A stretch of 64,000 nucleotides of DNA from Glandiceps talaboti (GCF_964340395.1 NC_135571.1:10823940-10887939), one strand, 5' to 3'. Positions 24,601 through 36,379 are shown, counted from the first letter of the stretch. Numbers and translations: made by a program. Notes: generated from the letters alone by a model not told the origin.

Positions 24601-26150
24601 GGTCGAGAAAAAGTCACATGATTCTTATTCATGTTTCTAAAAATACATTGTTGTGGGTACAAACACATCATTTATGGTTTGTGTAGACATGAAGTAAACT
24701 GTGAGGTATTAATGTAAAACTTTAATATTATTATGTTGTATTTGTTCTATGCATCTGTAGAATATTGTTGGGTTTTGGAATTTTTAGTTTGAATATAAAG
24801 TTATCACTGTGAATAAACTGAACAAAGAGGTTGGCTTATAATAACGGTTTACTTTCCATGATAATTATTGTTAGGTATAATCTGCTTCAAGACAAATATT
24901 TAAAAAAAAACAAGTTACTGAAATACATCAAATTTTGCCAGAAAACTTAATTTTTGATATCATTTTGACCTCAATTACAAAAATGAATGCCTTGACTATG
25001 ATTTTATCCTTGACTTTATCTGATAATGGATTTGAATTTTCTTGAGCCAAAGTAAAAGTAAAAGGTAAAGATTCTCACGTGTAAGACCCAATATAGTATG
25101 TTAAGGTAAAGATTCTCACGTGTAAGACCCAGTATAGTATGTTAAGGTAAAGATTCTCACGTGTAAGACCCAGTATAGTATGTTAAGGTAAAGATTCTCA
25201 CGTGTAAGACCCAGTATAGTATGTTAAGGTAAAGATTCTCACGTGTAAGACCCAGTATAGTATGTTAAGGGCAAATGTCAAATGTCATCTGCATTCACAA
25301 AATTCAAGTGGTAGTAACTAGCAGTTACATATTCAGTACCGACCATTAAAGAGATGTATATAACAAGCCAGAACTAGTCAAAAACAAACTATAACGACCC
25401 TAAAATTAAAATTACAACATAGTTCTAATCACATTGTATGAATATAATAAGATTACATGTTAATGCCAAGGTGCACTTCATCTTAACAAACTGTAATATG
25501 TGTTCCACTCACAATCAAAAAACAACCATTATTGCCCCAATGGCCATAATACAGGCTGATCAAGCTAGACTAATGGGTGGTAACACATATACATACTGTG
25601 GAAAATGGATATGATTAATAACTTAAAATATGTCTGCTATATCAAACTATTTAGAAACTTTGAAAATATTAATGAAATTTACCTTCTGAACCCTAACTAA
25701 GTAAGTATTGTGAAATATATCTAAATCTACATTGACTGACACCCTGACCAATAGTGTAGAGTCTGGCCAACTTGTTTATATTTCTGATGTTATGAATATA
25801 TAAAACTGAGTATCCCCCTGTGGTGTACCTTTCCCGTTCCAAGATGAATATTGTCTAGAAAAAAAACGTCTTCAAACAGATTCCATAATGGATATATTTA
25901 AACTGATTTCACATACAGATTATACCAAAGAACTCACCTCAGTTTTTATGTTTCTGCAACTCAGACTAAAGTGTTGACGTCGCCTCTCAGTACTTGAATA
26001 GACAAATTCCTTAAGTGTCATTAGGTCCCTGACTAGCTTTTGTTAAGAATACCTTACACAATGCAACTCGTATCTCAGGTCTACTTTGGATATTGTTGTC
26101 ACGGTAGAGTAAGTGTCACATGATTCTTAGTCATGTTTCTAAAAATCCAT
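21700..26150 (-). repeat. Amplified modules with candidate untranslated first exons
   Basis: The same block recurs near 21700-21840 (diverged), 22528-22680, 23858-24020, 24442-24600 and 25938-26090, inside larger duplicated stretches (for example 22740-23230 matches 24650-25320 at a ~1909-bp offset). On the minus strand four copies end in (CTGAG or CTAAG)|GTGAGTTC, a strong 5' splice site (donors just below 22528, 23858, 24442 and 25938). The kinase-NHL coding exon opens with a 3' splice site at 20557, so these could be alternative non-coding first exons. The 21.7-kb copy lacks the donor. No protein-coding exon seen. Confidence 0.6.
25063..25268. repeat. 41-bp tandem repeat with a CACGTG E-box per unit
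   Basis: Five units of 41 bp, each with GGTAAAGATTCTCACGTG and AGTATAGTATGTTAA. The single ancestral copy at about 23151-23195 reads CTCACCTGTAAG, so a C-to-G change that made CACGTG was amplified here. Confidence 0.93.
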
Positions 26151-26394
26151 GGGTATGGGTGCAAACATATTGTTTAAATGTAGATATGACATAAAATGTG
26201 AGGTAATATTGTAAAACTTTAATATTATGTTGTATTAATATTGTAAAACTTTAATATTATGTTGTATTTGTTCTATGTATCTGCAGGAAATTGTTTGATT
26301 TTGTGATTTTTAGTTTGAATATAAAGTTATCATTGTGAATAAACTGAACAAAGAGGTTGGCAGATAATAATGGTGTACTTTGCATGATAATTAT

Positions 26395-26480
26395 TGCAAC
26401 TGCTTGGACTTGTAAACAAGATGGCTGCTTGCATTGCTTCATAGTGTAGACAAGATGGCTGCTTGCATTGATTCATAGTG
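26395..26480 (+). promoter_or_regulatory. Duplicated YY1-like AAGATGGCTGC motif
   Basis: ACAAGATGGCTGCTTGCATT occurs twice in tandem about 35 bp apart (from 26416 and 26451), matching the YY1 core AAGATGGC. It lies between the kinase 5' modules and the 3' side of the transporter gene. Function is inferred and weak. Confidence 0.3.
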
Positions 26481-27340
26481 TAGACATATATGGCACTTCT
26501 TTTTCCCCAATAAACACTGACTTTATTTGATTAGGTTAAAGAGTAAAACCATAAACACAGTGATATAGTAATAATATTTTATTTATTCCTTCTCAAAGGT
26601 TATGAGTATGTTGAACATTATCTGACAACTCTACAATGTACATTTTTATGTTCTTATTTTTACAAATTTATGTTTTTATTTGTTAGCAGCAGTGAAACAT
26701 CCAATATGGCTGCTACTGATTGCAGCATAACTTACAATATTTGTCTGGAAACTGATGAAGGGTAAAGGTACATCAGAGATTGAGGACTGACAAGTGTGCC
26801 CTCTAATGATAGGCAAATTTTGTTGTGAGTCGATCAAAATGAGAAAAACTGGCATTCCTTGTGAGTCACCACATAGAAAGAGATAGGGGAACACCAAATT
26901 GTGGTGCATCACTAGAAATTGTGTGCATCAGTGGCATGTCATATTGGCTTAGCGGGCATACTGGGACTGACCATTCCCAATCAGTGTGTGAAATTAAGGT
27001 AAAAGGACAGGTTGCAAAAGCTGTTGGTCCTTATGGAAAACTGTGGGTCCTTACTTGATGTGATTTACCTCCAAAATCTAAACTCCCTAACTTGATAACA
27101 AATATATATTGAACTATTTTGCAACCAAATGCTCCTGTAAAAAAAATCTGCTAAAATTGTTTCTCTTGAAATGCAAACCTGTGATATTAAATTATTGCAT
27201 GACAGAAACAACGGAATAATCTAATAAAACAAATAAAATTAAAACCAAGTGAGCATATTAAATAAAATCTGTAAACTTACATATCATAAATATCATTACA
27301 ATAAATGAGATAAAATGCACAAAAAAGGCTTATGGTAATT
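26481..27340. other. Intergenic spacer
   Basis: AT-rich spacer. The minus strand has AATAAATAAAAT near 26575-26590, a possible poly(A) signal for the transporter gene. The 65-codon plus-strand frame at 26861 has no recognisable domain. Confidence 0.5.
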
Positions 27341-27765
27341 CATGCAAATATATGTAAATCAATGCCCATATTAGTGTCATCATGACGTAAATGAACCAAT
27401 AGTATAGACTGCAGGTGAAACATGCAAATATATGTAAATCAGTGTCCATTAGTATCACCATGAAGGAAATAGACCAATAGTATAGTCTGCATGGTGTTTC
27501 ATGCTAATATATGTTAATCAATGTCCATATTAATATCGCCATGAAGGAAATAGACCAATAGTATAGTCTGTATGGTACTTCATGCTAATGTATGTTAATC
27601 AATGTCCATATTAATATCGCCATGAAGGAAATAGACCAATAGTATAGTCTGTATGGTGTTTCATGCTAATGTATGTTAATCAATGTCAATATTAGTATCG
27701 CCATGAAGGAAATAGACCAATAGTATAGTCTGTATGGTGTTTCATGTTAATATATGTTAATTAAC
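27341..27765. repeat. ~83-bp tandem repeat, five units
   Basis: Units start CATGC(A/T)AATATATGT(A/T)AATC and include GAAATAGACCAATAGTATAG; they recur about every 80-90 bp. Probably 3' flank or 3' UTR of the transporter gene. Confidence 0.85.
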
Positions 27766-27910
27766 ATCTAAAATAGTATAATTATTATTCATGTGTAAAA
27801 AACATTGATAGGGAGCATCGGCAAAATGACTGGGTGCAGTTATAAACTCTTAACACGAAATAATAAGAATTGCCGAGATATCTGGTAACATTTAACTAAC
27901 AATGACAGAG

Positions 27911-30900
27911 TCATGAGGTGGCTCGAATTTCATCAAATTCAAATTTACAAGACTTCAACAATTGGTGCTTGTCCTTGTAGGAGTGGTTCCCGTTCTCCAG
28001 TTCTCGTTTTCTTTGAAGGACGATAACAGCATCTACATACATCGGCATCATATAGGTAAAATTGGAATATTAGCTAAATTGAAAGTCAAGGAAAAATCTG
28101 TTGATATATGACAGAGATGAGATTTCTGATTATTTTGTAAGTTAAAATCAAAATATATAAGACATTGATGTACATATAAGTAGATTTGTTTTTGCCAGTT
28201 TATACTTGCATATCTTTAATTTTTGCATTCTCAACTTTATTTTCCATTCTTATAATGTAATTTGACTTACTACGTAATGTAACAGAGATTATTTGCACCT
28301 GTGAGTGCACTTACTAGTGGTATTTGCACTTTATGGTTTTTTCTCTGAAATTTGTTGTTTTGGATATAAATGTAACTAATAATAAGAGAATCCTGTTCTG
28401 TGTGAGTTCCAGTGTGGGTACTGGTTCTCATATTTGCACTGGTGCACTCGATGTGTTTACAGCTGCACTTTCACTTCCTTCCCTAATGAAAGTACGGCCA
28501 TAGAGAACACTGCAAGCACTCGTGTAAATACTTTGAATAGTTCACCCTTGTACATACATACATACATACATACATACATACATACATGCATGTCATGTGA
28601 TCTGTTCTATACTTGAAAAGGATACAGTTGCATCAAATGCGAGTGTTCCTAGACTTCCTATCAACCAAGGTAAATGGTCAATTATAAATGTTGGTGTTGT
28701 ATTCTGCATAATTATTGATGCTCCATACGTAGAGTTACCCACAATACTTAGAATAAACATACACATTGATACGCCTTCCACTGACTTCCGTGAGTACTGA
28801 AAATACAAATAAAAGTTGACTTTAAAGTGACTATGCAGATGAAAATTGGGATATTTATCGGGGATTTTTAATTGATAAAACCATTCTTAGACTATTACAT
28901 TTTTTTATTTGGAAATATAATGTGAAAAAACATTATACATATATATCAAGTCAATATTAAGTACTATTAAAAGTCAAAAATTGCAAAACATTGAAAAATA
29001 CGTAAAATGTTTGTTATTATATAGACAATAACAAACTTTTTTTACACACATTTTAGTTTTTTGCAATTTATTAAGTTACAAACATGGACTTGTTCCTGGG
29101 TTTCTTCCCTGAATTAACCTTGTTAAAATATTCCTACAAATTGTGATAGAATTGTCATCAGATGAAAGAACTGAGTTTGATGGCTGGTATACTGTCGGAA
29201 TCGTGGCTGTGTCGTAAACACAGACCACAAAATTAGGGGTAAACAAACACAGAACAAAATAGACTTACATTTTTCATTATTTGTGGAACTCTTGCACTGA
29301 GGTAGAATATACTTGATACAATGCCAAACACATAGCCAACAATGTCTTCAGAGTCCTACAATCATTTACACAAAGAGAGTAAAAGAAATCAAGAAATCCA
29401 AAAAAGTACTGTTAATACATAAATACATAGCTCAGGATGTTTTCATAGTCCTTGTCATTCATACACAGTACATACAATAATGAATATAATGGTAATTAAA
29501 GTGGCCATATGGATGAGAATTTGGTATTTATTTTGGATTTTTATTTGATAAAACAGCTTCACCATGTTTTTCTACATGAAAAAATAATGTGAAATAACAT
29601 ATACCAAATCAATGTTCATAACTCAATCCATTGCAAAAAGATGCAAAAGGTGTCAAAAGTGTTGTCATTGTATGTACAATATAAACAAACATTTTACACA
29701 TTGTTTAATGTTTTGCAGTTTATTGAGTTATGAACATAGACTTGGTATATGTTATTTCACATTATTTTTTCATGTAGAAAAACATAGTGAAGCTGTTTTA
29801 TCAAATAAAAATCCAAAATAAATACCAAATTCTCATCCATATGGCCACTTTAAAACTTCTAAATTATGAAGATAGATGCTAAGATTGTCAAAGAAATTAT
29901 GTTATTATTATACATGTACTTGAGATTACTTGTACTGTGGTATGTACCTACTATTGGTATTTTCACTGCAATGTAATACAGAAAATGTCATTGCATACTT
30001 GCATGCAAATGATATGTAAATGAGGATATGTAAATGAGGGCATGCAAATAATATGTAATTGAGGGCACAATTATTCAACGTACACAAAATCAGTTATAAT
30101 TTACTGTTTTGGATAAACGTGTAATAAAAACAGAACCCCATTTTGTGTGAGTTCATAGGGTTAGGAATACTTTACGTCTGAAGACCTTCGAGAAACTTTT
30201 AAAAATAAGTTCTTACATGAAAGACATGAGTTCCAAGGAAACTATTTTGCAATTAAATTCTTGTATTTAAAAAGTATGATTTCCAAATAATTTTTTTTTT
30301 AATCTCAATAATTCTTTGCACCTTAATTCTGAATAAAAAGATTAAAATCTAAATTCTTACATGAAACATGGGATTTCCAAGTAAAGTTCTGCTTGCAGCA
30401 TTTGTATTGGATGAATACATGTCTTCATATTCTGTTTGTTGCCATGGTAACAGAGAAAGTAGTGATACCACACTAAAGCAGGCTATACAGTAAACAATGG
30501 AGCCATTATTAAAGTTTCCACTTGTAGAGATTGAATCGTTGTTGACACTCTGGTCACTTACTGGTAGTTCTGTTGGAGGGAAAAACAGTATTGAAACTCT
30601 GGAAACATAGTATCGACAATTTATTCACAACAGCGCCATCTAGTGGTGAACAGTAATCATCGTCAGTTTGTCCTGAGAAAGGTAACTGTCATGTATGGGA
30701 CAATTTATTCACCACACTGCCATCTAGTGGTGAACAGTAATCATCGTCAGTTTACTGTCATGTACGGGACAATTTATTCACAACACTGCCATCTAGGTGT
30801 GTAGAGCTGTTGATGTGATAAAACTTACTTTCAAGTTCTTTCCTTCTCTTGTTCCTAGTGTAGTAATAGGCATACTGGGAGATCATAAATATATCCATAA

Positions 30901-33227
30901 AAACATACCAGCTGGCTATAAAATACTAAATGGGGACAAGAATGGTTACTTCAATCATCATGTTATCATGGGTAGATAATGTGAAACATAGTATAATATG
31001 GCCTCCTTTATGTATAGTTGATATGGACATACCAAAGTGGCACAAACTGAGTTTATAAGCTTTTTACTGAAGTGAAAATTCTTAAATAAAACTTCGTTCA
31101 AGTACTAGTATAATGGGCAGTGTGCCACTCGTATTTTACTATTGCTGTAACACATGATATGTTATTTTTATGGCTAACAGTTGTTAAACATAATATTACC
31201 TGTATGTGTAGTTATGTTTAACATGAAATCACATTACCAGTATGTATATTACATATGTAAAACATAAAATCATATTACCAGTATGTATAATACGTATGTA
31301 AAACATAATATCATATTACCTGTATATGTAGATGTGTAGTACTTATGTAAACATAATATCATATTACCTGTATGTGTAGTTATGTTTAACATGAAATCAT
31401 ATTACCACTAAGTGTAGTACTTATGTAAACATAATATCATATTACCTGTATGTGTAGTTATGTTTAACATGAAATCATATTACCACTATGTGTAGTACTT
31501 ATGTTTAACATAATATCATATTACCTGTATGTGTATTTATGTTTAACACGAAATCAAATTACCACCATGTGTAGTACTTAATGTAAAACATAATATCATA
31601 ATATTACCTGTATGTGTAGTTATGTTTAATATGAAATCATATTACCACTATGTGTAGTACTTATGTTTAACATAATATCATATTACCTGTATGTGTAGTT
31701 ATGTTTAACATGAAATCATATTACCACTATGTGTAGTACTTATGTTTAACATAATATCATATTACCTGTATGTGTATTTATGTTTAACATGAAATCATAT
31801 TACTAGTATGTGTAGTACTTATGTAAAACATAATATCATAATATTACCTGTACGGGTAGTTGATGTGCCAATATACAACCTAATAAGTTGGTTAGATCTC
31901 CTAACATCCAAATGAAGAGAAAGAAAAATGACACGCCTTCATCCATTTTACCACGTTTTATATTCTCATAGATTTGTCTGCAAACAGAGAAGAATGTTGA
32001 GTGTCATAAAACAGATACAGGAATGTCAATCACTCAACACTGTGACCAATCAGCTATGGAGGTATTCCACCGACAGCTTTTAAGGGGTGTGGCTAATTAC
32101 TTCAATTCTCAAACCGTAATTATCAACTTGCTACAGTTAGCAAAACAAGCTGAATAAGGGACGACTGCACTATGTCGCATAAACTCAATATACAAACATT
32201 GTTTGTTTAGGACAAAACCCCCTCCCCCTAAAAAAACGTTCACAAGTGCGACATCACACATTTTATATGATGTAAACCATAATGAAAATTGTAGCAGTCA
32301 CACCACTACAATCAATCCAAGGTAACAACACAACCTTATGAAACTGTTTCCTGAGATGATGGTAAACACATCAAAATACTACTGGAAATCCAGCACTGTA
32401 TCTCACATTAGAAGTAAATTTTTATCACCTTCTCAACATCTCAGTTGTCAATACAGAAGCTGTTACCATTCAAGTTTTCAAACTTTGGTTAGAATTGTGA
32501 ATGTGATGTTAAGGAATCGCACTGACACCAGACCCCCCCCCCCCCACACACACACACAGGGGCACTTGTTATAATGCTTAGAATGCTATTTTCTTAGGAA
32601 AATATCGTACGAATCCTGCTGCTACAAATGTATCAATCTCTATACTACGAAGAATATTAGCTAGGGGGGCTTTCTTTACATAGGTGTTGTTTCGAACAGC
32701 CAATCGGCAACAAGCTGATTATTCAAAATAGCTTGACGTACAGAGGAGTTTATACAGGGTCGTGTCTCAATGTCCCCCCTTCTCTCTTCCCCTTACAGGT
32801 AGGAGTATATAGTCAAAATGTTGTTATATTTAGTCTGTAGACCTGGAAAACAACAATCTATGAAATAATACATGCCCCTGTGCCCCCTCTCCACACACAC
32901 ACACACACATGCACACAATTGAACAAAGTTTGCTTATTTTGCTTGTGTGACATTGTGTGATAGTTCCTAAGATGAGTGTTCTTGATCATTCGATCATTCA
33001 GCACTGTAAACAAGCAATGGTTATACTTACGGTGAAAAGAAGAAGATCCAGCAAACCAGTGAAATCAGACCCAATGCAAAGCCTACATACTGTACTGGAT
33101 ATGTCACACATTGTTTAAAGACTTCATAGATTCCTTGGTTGCCAAGAGAACAGTTTGGATCACTGGATGCTGTTAACATGATGTCTGTCGTCACTAGACT
33201 GTCAAACAGTAGTGGGTGAGCCATCAT
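27911..33227 (-). CDS. SLC66A1: Lysosomal PQ-loop amino-acid transporter (SLC66A1/PQLC2-like)
   Basis: Seven coding exons on the minus strand: 33031-33227 (ATG), 31848-31977, 30829-30925, 30361-30569, 29269-29355, 28613-28796 and a last exon 27911-28032 (TGA). They total 1026 nt (341 aa; the human protein is 291 aa). Two PQ-loop repeats are clear: FFFSPQIYENIKRG...FLWMLGDLTNLLG (P66-Q67) and YLSARVPQIMKN...LSIVGNSTYG (P235-Q236), followed by HLPWLIGSLGTLAFDA, all strongly like PQLC2. Hydrophobic segments fit seven TM helices, with an NCS glycosylation sequon at residue 25. The family exports cationic amino acids from lysosomes. The last junction (TCAA|GTATAG to GTATGTAG|ATGCTG) is inferred because it preserves TM7 and places an acidic dileucine, DKHQLL, in the tail. 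Without it the protein would stop at 28593 with SIEQIT. A first exon in the 36.4-37.0 kb promoter is likely. Confidence 0.92.
28822..29092. mobile_element. Diverged copy of TTAA foldback MITE
   Basis: Starts at TTAAAGTGACTATG, shares the body motifs GTGAAA, TTGCAAAACATT, TTGTTATTATATAGACAATAACAAA and GGACTTG with the family, and lacks the right terminus. In the last-but-one intron region of the transporter gene. Its centre (TTTGTTATTATATAGACAATAACAAA type) is itself a small palindrome. Confidence 0.7.
29496..29853. mobile_element. Full-length palindromic (foldback) MITE, TTAA ends
   Basis: The 358-bp element begins TTAAAGTGGCCATATGG and ends with its reverse complement. The outer ~115 bp of the two arms are almost identical and the similarity extends to the centre, so the whole element can fold into one hairpin. 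The terminal TTAA on both sides suits a piggyBac- or Kolobok-type target site. It has no coding capacity. Related copies: 5987, 28822, 57039 and a remnant near 62910-63005. Confidence 0.88.
30603..30800 (-). repeat. Tandem repeat with CTCF-like motifs
   Basis: Three units (GACAATTTATTCACA...CATCTAG) occur in transporter intron 3. On the minus strand units 1 and 2 contain CCACTAGATGGCGC (30633-30646) and CCACTAGATGGCAG (30717-30730), both perfect fits to CCASYAGRKGGCRS. Unit 3 (30786-30799) is broken by a small change. Confidence 0.7.
31080..31847. repeat. ~80-bp tandem repeat in transporter intron 2
   Basis: Alternating half units (TGTAGTTATGTTTAACATGA and TGTAGTACTTATG...ACATAATATCATATTACC) run nine or ten times right up to the donor of exon 2 (31848). 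A piece of the same family lies in inverted orientation at 34890-35045. Confidence 0.85.
32595..32885. repeat. Dispersed repeat pair (second copy 58430-58610)
   Basis: Shared segments AATCCTGCT(G/A)CTACAAA and GTAGAC(C/A)...GGAAAACAA...ATCTA, plus a terminal CCCTGTG, link this intronic stretch with 58430-58610. No coding capacity; family unknown. Confidence 0.5.
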
Positions 33228-33437
33228 GAAGTATAGTTATTATTGTGTATGTACACAGATCTGTATAAGGAAGATATAACAAGAAAACGTCCATTTAATA
33301 AAGAGACATGTATGATGGCATACACTAATGTATCATTGCATAAACCACAGGCCTCTTTATAGCACAATCCAAAATGTGTTCACTTGAGGTTCGTTGCAAT
33401 AGAAGAAATATGTGCTCTGGCTTGGGAGAATGCAATG

Positions 33438-33440
33438 TAT

Positions 33441-33500
<60 letters not shown>

Positions 33501-33655
33501 ACACACACATACATACATACACACACATACATACATACACACACATACATACATACATATACACACACAGACATACATACATACATACACACACATACAT
33601 ACATACACACACACATACATATATATATATACACACACACATATATATACACTGT
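33438..33655. repeat. (CA)n/(CATA)n microsatellite
   Basis: About 28 CA units followed by mixed CATA/CACA and TATA units, just upstream of the first coding exon of the transporter gene. Confidence 0.97.
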
Positions 33656-33895
33656 TCAGTTATATACACATGTAGATGTATACATGTAAAACAATACTAT
33701 TAAGCAAGACAGATGAGCTGTAGCACTGTGTTACACACTTACAATTTTCAATCCGACAACTAACGATATAGGTCTATGAAGTTTGAATACAATTTAAAAC
33801 TTCACAGAACTATACAGTCAAACATGATTTATCTGACAGTGTTTATACGGACTTATATATGTATACATATGGTCTATAGTGTGCATTCTTTGATC

Positions 33896-33997
33896 GAGGG
33901 TGCCCTGCATAGGATTGACAATAGCTAAATATTGTAAACTTGAATTCTTAGCTCCTCATTTAGCTATTGCCAATCCTGTGCAGGGGCACCCTCTGTC
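33896..33997. repeat. ~100-bp inverted repeat
   Basis: Arms GAGGGTGCCCTGCATAGGAT and the reverse complement of ATCCTGTGCAGGGGCACCCT, extending through TAGCTAAAT, surround a ~30-bp loop. Probably a small foldback element. Confidence 0.75.
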
Positions 33998-34471
33998 AGG
34001 GGATACAGGTGTAACCTCGCAAAATGAAATTACTGACTTACTAACCTTATCTAAAGTTATTGTGCAACAACCAAGTTGCTGATCGATGAACAAGAAGTCT
34101 TCAAAAGTCACATGGAAAGACTTCCGAGTCATATAAATACGATACAACAGCTGTGGCTTAAAAGGGCAAAGGTCAATCAAAGAAATGGGAAGGCTGCAGC
34201 TGTGTCTGTCAAGGTCAAAGTTCAAATCAGGATACCAATGGCAGCATTTGTCCAATCAATACCCTGTAAAAGAAGCATTTTCGGGGGGAAATTTCAATAC
34301 ATTTGTATATTACAAGTCATTCTCAAACACATAGGAATGCTTTTTCATATTATTAAACAGGGGTGGGGGGGGGGGGTATTTGTTATTATTTTATGAAATA
34401 TGAAAGGTAAAATCTGATGGAACTTGACAAAGCTGTACCAAGAATTAGCTTCACATGAATATGTTTTGTGT

Positions 34472-34775
34472 TATTAGTTCTGAACTCAGTTTGTAAATAA
34501 TTTACTCCAGTATATTTTAGCTAAATCACTCAGCCATTTTTGATTTAGTGATTTAGCCAAAAATATACCAAGTAAATTATTTACACTCTGAGTTCAGAAC
34601 AAACACAAAATATGATTCAAGAACAAGGAAACATTTCTTTGGTATAATTAAAGCTCATCTCTGCAAACGTTCAATCTAAGGTTCATGAATTTAACTTAGT
34701 ATTGCACCAAAAAAATTTAGTGAGCTACGTGAAAATTTTGGTGCAATACAAAGTTAAATTCATGAACTTCAACAT
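34472..34775. repeat. Two adjacent inverted repeats
   Basis: Hairpin 1 (34472-34617): arms GTTCTGAACTCAG...TAAATAATTTACT and their complement, about 60 bp each. Hairpin 2 (34676-34775): arms GTTCATGAATTTAACTTAGT and TATTGCACCAAAA with their complements, about 40 bp each. The first arms use the same TAAATTATTTAC core. Confidence 0.75.
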
Positions 34776-34889
34776 TTCATTGGATGCATATTCATCAGAT
34801 ATGGAAGAAATATGATATTTTCACAAGTTATCAGCATGGTGTTCAAAAATTATAAAGCTGTTCTCAAAAGATAATAAAGTAAATAATGA

Positions 34890-35045
34890 AACTGTAGGAT
34901 ATTATGTTTTACATAAGTATTCCACATACTGGTAATATGATATTATGTTAAACATACCTACACATACTGGTAATATGATTTCATGTTTAACATAACTACA
35001 CACACAGGTAATATAATATCGTATTTAACAACTGTTAGCCACAGC
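34890..35045. repeat. Inverted copy of the intron-2 80-bp repeat
   Basis: The reverse complement of this stretch (GGCTAACAGTTGTTAAA, then GTGTAGTTATGTTAAACATG) matches 31165-31310, so inverted copies flank the first two coding exons of the transporter. Confidence 0.75.
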
Positions 35046-36350
35046 CACAGTATCTAGGAAGATTGTAAACATAAACATAAATGATAATATATTACTATAT
35101 CATAAGATGTTTACTATGCTTTTGATGTACAAAGTGCCGAGTAGTTTTTGAGAAGATTATTTTAAAGCATTTTTATCCAAAATTTTATTTTTAGACCTAA
35201 TTTGCATATAAATGACCCAGACAATTTGTCTTTAGTAGGGCTTTGACGACTGAAACCTGGAAACTTTTGCTAAATACTCCTTTTTGCCTATTTTACTAGA
35301 AAACCCAAATGTGAAAATGAGTAGTGGTTGAAATACTTTCTTGTATATCAATCCAGTGTAAATGTTAGTCTTGGGGAGCTAGTTGAAGACTGGAAAATCA
35401 TAAAATTTTCTAGTTATCTGCACAATTTTTGACAATCTTAGATTGAATCTAGCAAGATTTATGTGATGTGAATTCAAGAAATGAGTCTCCAGAACCCAAA
35501 GTTTATTTTGAAAATATCAAAAAAAGCCAATCCAGTAAGTTCATTGACACTATAAAGTACATGTTCATGGGAGACAATAAACAATTGCCACATTTTCAGT
35601 CCATTGTTTCGTCAGACAATTACTGAGTGTTACATTTCCAGCCTATTCTTCTTTTTTCAATGGTTACAAATCATATGACAAGCACTGTGTGGGTGTACTG
35701 TGTACATGTTTGAATAAAATAATTTGATTATACTGGTGTCAATGCATGGTTTGAGTGTGTGGTTTCGTTTGGGAAGGGAAAATGAATAAAATCTCAAACA
35801 ACTCTAGAAAACTACAACGATCTGAGATAAAACTGAAACTGTTAAATGAGAGATTTATATTGTTAGAATCTAAAGTTTCAAGTAGATGTTTACACAGACA
35901 CAAATTATAGTCAGTGCAGGCACTGAAAAAAAAAGATGTTTTTGGATCCAAACATTATTCATGGGGGTGGGTGGTACTTCAATGCAGTATTCATAATGAA
36001 ATTTAGTATTTATGCAGTATTTAATGCAACACTAACTCCACCCAAACAAAAGTGACAACGAACATTGGTTGACTAGATATTGGAGTAATTATACTGACAG
36101 TATAATTACTCCAAGACTAGATGTACAGAATTTCATCAGGCTTCAATATTTTTTTTTTTGAAACCATACACTCTTTGAGTTATGTCAAGATCAAAAGTCT
36201 GTTTTTGAAATCAGGAAGGACAAAATCTTGACACCACAAAATAATCTTTCAAAACTAACAAAAAGTGAAAATGTTACTGTATTTACAGATTACAAACATA
36301 GATTATACCTATTTCATTATAAAATGTGTTTTTGATAGCTCCACTATGAT
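35046..36350. other. Non-coding 5' region of transporter gene
   Basis: AT-rich sequence with no recognisable exon. It contains a perfect 15-bp-stem hairpin at 36080-36114 (TTGGAGTAATTATAC and complement, 5-nt loop). Confidence 0.5.
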
Positions 36351-36379
36351 ATATCACATCGAGGTCAGTAAACAAAGCT

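Noticed and set aside
26861-27058. 65-codon plus-strand ORF
   Set aside because: No domain, no splice or start context, and surrounded by AT-rich spacer.
28593-28808. Separate short minus-strand gene
   Set aside because: It is the sixth coding exon of the PQ-loop transporter.
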